From Triops longicaudatus (Eukaryota > Arthropoda > Branchiopoda > Notostraca > Triopsidae), in NCBI GenBank assembly GCA_022885665.1, contig JAGQDJ010000113.1:62001-126000 (forward strand): a stretch of DNA of 64,000 nt, written 5' to 3'. Under the pieces are notes generated by a model that had not been told where the DNA came from, ran no database searches, and worked only from the letters and a program-made list of their open reading frames with translations. Below, in pieces: positions 61,001-64,000 of the stretch. How positions within the stretch are numbered: position 1 is the stretch's first letter; the number at the start of each line of letters is the position of its first letter. The translations under genes and the position numbers were made by a program.

Positions 61001-63821
61001 TTTCGATGGCCCCGCCTCCTCCACCACCACCGCCTCCGCTTTTTCCTTCGCTAGCCACTGCCGGACCTCCGATACCGTCACCAACACCACCTACGAGTGG
61101 CAATTTACCACTACCACCTCCACCACCTCCGCCAATCTGTGGTTTGCCACCCTTACCACCACCACCTCCTCCTATGAGTGGTGCTCCACCCCCTCCTCCA
61201 CCTCCAATGGGTAGTTTTCCACCACCTATACCGCCACCAATGGTTACAGTGCCACCTCCACCACCTATGGGTGGTATACCACCCCCTCCAGCGCCACCAA
61301 TGGGTGGTATACCACCTCCTCCACCCTTAGGAGGTGGTCCACCTCCGCCACCACCTTGTTCAGCAACGTCACCGTCACCATTTCCAGCACCACCTATCGG
61401 TGGCTGGAATCCGCCCAAGCCAGGTAGGAAAATAAATATTAAATTCTTAACTCTGACTAATAACGTAATTAGCGCTTAATTAATACACAGGGGGCCAGTA
61501 GAAGTTAGAAAGTGGCAGTTAGAAAATCCATTTTGTTTCAGAAAGATATTGGAAAGACCGGATTTTCTGCTGCCTAAATCAGTACGGAATCGCGGCTTTT
61601 TAGTTCCAATTAAATTCAATGTTCAACGTTACCCTGCAGGGTCCGACCCTTTTCCGTGTTTATAAGTTTCTGGAGTGGAGCCCACTGGAGTCAAGAAAAA
61701 TAACAAAAAGCGCATGAAAAGCCTCAAAGTTGAACACGCTGCGAAAATAAGACATAAGTTGTAGAACTAAATACCATAGGAAGTGCAAGGAAATGCGAAC
61801 GTGAAAAGCAATTTAACTATTAAAGCTTAATTTCCTCTTTTTCCACTATTTTTCTTTCGTTAATATCTTTCCTAAGATAGCTGACATTTTTGAAAAATAA
61901 AATCGTCAAACGTGTATAACTGATCTACCTTAACAGTGACAAGAAGAAAGTTCAGCAGAAATGTTATTTCTGAATTTCTGTCGTGGATTTTGTTTTTGCA
62001 CTGAAACTTTTACCTGCGTGGATTACCTTCGAACGCGCACTTAAAAAATAAAATGCTTAAACTTACCATTACGGAAAAAAAATTTTAGTAGCTTTTTTAT
62101 TATTCTGATTTGTATTCCACAAAGTTAAAATTTAATATTTTATTTTTACTCACAGTTTGCATAAATAGGATCGGAAAACAAAAAAAAAAATATCGCTGTT
62201 AAATTCAAAAGTACCATAGTTGACGGTATGTAGGCTAATTGCACAGAAAAGCTTCTAATATGAAGAAACCTCAGATCTACCGGATATTTTTACTAGTTTC
62301 GAAGTTTTCTATAACGAGTCAACTGTACATAGAATACATATTTTTTAATTCCCAAGTTTGTAGGCAAGTCATGCCATCTTCAGAATAAACTGGTACAGCA
62401 CATATGTGATTGTAGCTGGACAGTGTACCACTTTCTTATGCACTGAGACGCAGAACGTTCGAGAAAAGCAGGATTTTGTTCCTTGGCGGGGGAAGGGGGG
62501 GGGGGTATTCACGTGTGCAATATTTTTTGGACATTTTACTTAGTCGCCTATGCTAACCATTATAAAGTTCACATTTCGGGGAAGGGGATTAAGCCCTTAT
62601 TCCCCTGGATACGGGGATGGTTATACCAAATATGCAAATTCGCGAAAACTCGAATTCGTACAGTTAGCTGAAACTTAGTTCGTTTACAAGCAATTCGTAG
62701 TTCAAAATAAACTGGTGAGAAAAATACGTGAAATTGCCCGGATAATGTACCACATTCTTATGAACTTACAAGAACTGATGTCGCAAAAAAGGAGAATTGT
62801 TAGCATGTTATATTGAAACAAGAAATAGGAACTAAAGTGTTGTAAAACTCCTTCCAGAATTGTACTGATTTGAGCTTGACCCAGATTTAAGTGGTATTTA
62901 AGACCATTTTCATAACCTCCTAGGTCTTGAAACATTTATACAAGCGCATTATTGATGAGATGAACTTGAACCTAAAGGCTTAATAACTTAGTAACCTTCG
63001 TTACAGCTGTATAGTGGTTCGCTTAAACAGTATTAGTTGTAAAGATCACTAATATTTTTTTTTTTAATGTTTATTGTTACACTAGCTGCCAGAAAACTGC
63101 CTATCGACCCGAAAGTTCCTATGAAACCGCTGTACTGGACTCGTATTCAAGTACCGGCTGTGACCACGCCCACTGAAGATGCGTAAGCTGCTCTGCTGTC
63201 CTAAATAACATTGAGAATTTATTTTGATTTTTTAAACAGTAGCGCTGAAACGTTAGAGAAACCAAAAGTCTTGTGGGCGGAGTTAGAAGAGGAGTCACTG
63301 GAAAATTGGGACGATTTTGCTGACTTGTTTTCCCGGCAAGTGGTGGAACGTAAATTAGTCAAGGTTAAGGACGATAAACCTCAAAAACATCAAGTAATAC
63401 TCCAAACATAATACACGTTTATTTGAAATAAATATGTTTCTGTCTTTCATATTCACTCTATTTTTTGCATGAGTGATTTTTTATTTGATTTATACAAGTT
63501 TTTTCTACTCACACACTTTTCTTTGCTTTTAGTTTGTTTTTTATTATCTTTTATTCAAAACTGTACTTTTAATGTTAGTTGTTTTTATTGTTATTTTAAA
63601 ATTTCTTACTTGATTTAGTCATAACAATTTTTCACATTTTCTATTCACTAATTTTTCCTTGTTTCGTTTAGTCGGCGAAACTGCTTGACAGCAAACGTTC
63701 GCAAATGGTGGGCATTTTGGTTTCCAGCCTACACTTGGAAATTTCGGAAGTGGAAAACGTTGTTTATAATTTTGATACCTCACATATTAGTCAAGAAAGT
63801 TTGCAACAAATTTACGAAGTC
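52031..63821 (+). CDS. capu: Formin, cappuccino/FMN class (5' ten exons, incomplete at right edge)
   Basis: Exons: 52031-52522, 54878-56126, 58104-58277, 58621-58796, 59506-59683, 60255-60302, 60767-61423, 63086-63182, 63240-63393, 63672-63821. All junctions keep frame: 1125 residues to the edge. The N-terminal 580 residues are disordered; exon 2 contains an in-frame MGNKHS at residue 223. Exon 4 has GVIRQLEDPN and exon 5 starts PDLMYYWT, the FMN/Capu segment before FH1. Residues about 757-831 form a coiled coil (EWEEIEKERQ, REMMERLQKDHE). FH1 (about 832-991) is a long series of polyproline blocks that bind profilin-actin. FH2 starts KLPIDPKVPMKPLYWTRIQV and continues through LWAELEEES and LLDSKRSQMVGILVSSLHLE. 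Known role: FH2 dimers nucleate and elongate actin; Capu works with Spire. The rest of FH2 and the tail lie off the window. Exon 1 is the least certain; the intron between exons 8 and 9 is only 57 bp. Confidence 0.9.
52740..53110 (-). repeat. Degenerate CCTAA-type block, formin intron 1
   Basis: CCTAACCTAACTTAACC-like runs continue with TAACCTAATCC and CTTAGCTTAG variants. C-rich on the plus strand, so C-rich in the formin transcript. Confidence 0.65.
53182..54104 (+). mobile_element. Deleted pogo/Tigger-type transposon
   Basis: The left end GAGTGATACCCCGTAAAATG and the reverse complement of the right end, CAGTGGTACCCCATTTAACG, are similar terminal inverted repeats; TA follows the right end as expected for Tc1/mariner insertion. 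Inside, ATGGCCCCAGAGAAGTCTGG (from 53350) resembles a Tigger transposase start, but a stop codon follows within a few codons, so the protein is dead. A hAT MITE is inserted near the right end (53868-54033). Confidence 0.65.
53868..54033. mobile_element. hAT-type MITE, 166 bp, inserted in the Tigger relic
   Basis: It starts CAGGGGCGCAGCCAGGAATT and ends GCTGCGCCCCTG. The exact 8-bp target duplication cttataac flanks it (53860-53867 and 54034-54041). The interior carries long G runs. The duplicated target TATAAC is itself part of the Tigger terminal motif TATAACGAAAG, so the order of insertion is clear: Tigger first, hAT second. Confidence 0.9.
54460..54620 (-). repeat. Short degenerate CCTAA-type block before formin exon 2
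   Basis: GCTTAACTTACGTTAACC, TTTACCTAACCTAATC and similar pieces, C-rich on the plus strand, ending about 260 bases before exon 2. Confidence 0.55.
56180..56900 (+). repeat. Degenerate TTAGG-type block, formin intron 2
   Basis: About 700 bases of GGTTAAATTAGGTTAG, AGGTAAGGTTGG and GTTAAGTTAGATTAAG variants start about 55 bases after exon 2. It is complementary in kind to the C-rich blocks in intron 1. Confidence 0.65.
62480..62640 (+). mobile_element. Dispersed repeat, copy 2 (partner at 50450), formin intron 7
   Basis: Shares TTGGACATTTTACTTAGTCG, CCTATGCTAACCATTATAAA and G-run flanks with the copy at 50450-50610, in the same orientation. The rest of intron 7 (61424-63085) holds AT-rich sequence with no recognised feature. 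Confidence 0.5.
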
Positions 63822-64000
63822 GTAAGTATTTTTTTATGAATTAATATATTCTTCGTCCAAGACTGGAAAAGCACAATTTGAGCTTCGATGACGCAATAAA
63901 CGACATTTAATGAGAGGAATTCTATGTCTTCTTATCGGAGAGCCAAATGGCAAGAAAGGAAAATCGTGCGACGCACTTAAAAGTTTCCTCGCGAAAAATT

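Noticed and set aside
60969..61418. Antisense 149-codon glycine-rich ORF
   Set aside because: It is the reverse-strand shadow of the polyproline FH1 exon of the formin, where CCN codons read as GGN.
1..64000. CRISPR arrays, bacterial operons, riboswitches, rRNA genes
   Set aside because: No regularly spaced identical repeats, Shine-Dalgarno-led gene runs or rRNA-like conserved blocks were seen; the gene structure is eukaryotic throughout.

Overview
The window is nuclear DNA from an animal, most likely an arthropod. Genes are split by canonical GT-AG introns, the intergenic DNA is AT-rich, several insect/crustacean-type gene families are present, and the introns hold many decayed blocks of the arthropod telomere-type pentamer TTAGG/CCTAA. 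Small hAT and pogo/Tigger DNA-transposon remnants are common. The species cannot be fixed from the sequence alone.

Layout: (1) 1-6331, minus strand: a PLD3/PLD4-type phospholipase D-family lysosomal exonuclease gene, nine exons, running off the left edge. (2) 13495-26525, plus strand: a four-exon PNT+ETS transcription factor whose ETS domain is ERG/FLI class and closest to insect Ets21C. (3) 26786-28773, minus strand: a three-exon proline-rich gene I do not recognise, tail to tail with the ETS gene. (4) 28774-44707: about 16 kb with no confident gene, containing a foldback element, a head-to-head LTR-like pair, a perfect hAT MITE and a possible decayed minus-strand gene. (5) 44708-48693, plus strand: an IkB-family ankyrin gene that looks like the atypical nuclear type, with four kB-type sites in the 2.5 kb upstream. 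(6) 52031-63821 and beyond, plus strand: a cappuccino/FMN-class formin, ten exons to the right edge, with the conserved pre-FH1 MYYW segment, coiled coil, FH1 and the start of FH2.

These genes are not an operon or an obvious functional cluster. Thematically, the ETS factor and the IkB protein both belong to stress/immune gene regulation, PLD3/4 degrades nucleic acid in lysosomes, and the formin builds actin. The exon chains were assembled by eye from reading frame, splice-site consensus and phase. Every listed junction keeps frame, but no transcript evidence was available.

The observations most worth a second look are: the kB-site cluster ahead of the IkB gene; an OCA-peptide-like basic motif in that IkB; an internal MGNKHS start in the formin; inverted TTAGG-type blocks around the large formin exon; a 170-195 bp intronic tandem repeat carrying E2F-like sites; and the unrecognised proline-rich gene. 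I found no clear evidence of a wholly new biological system.
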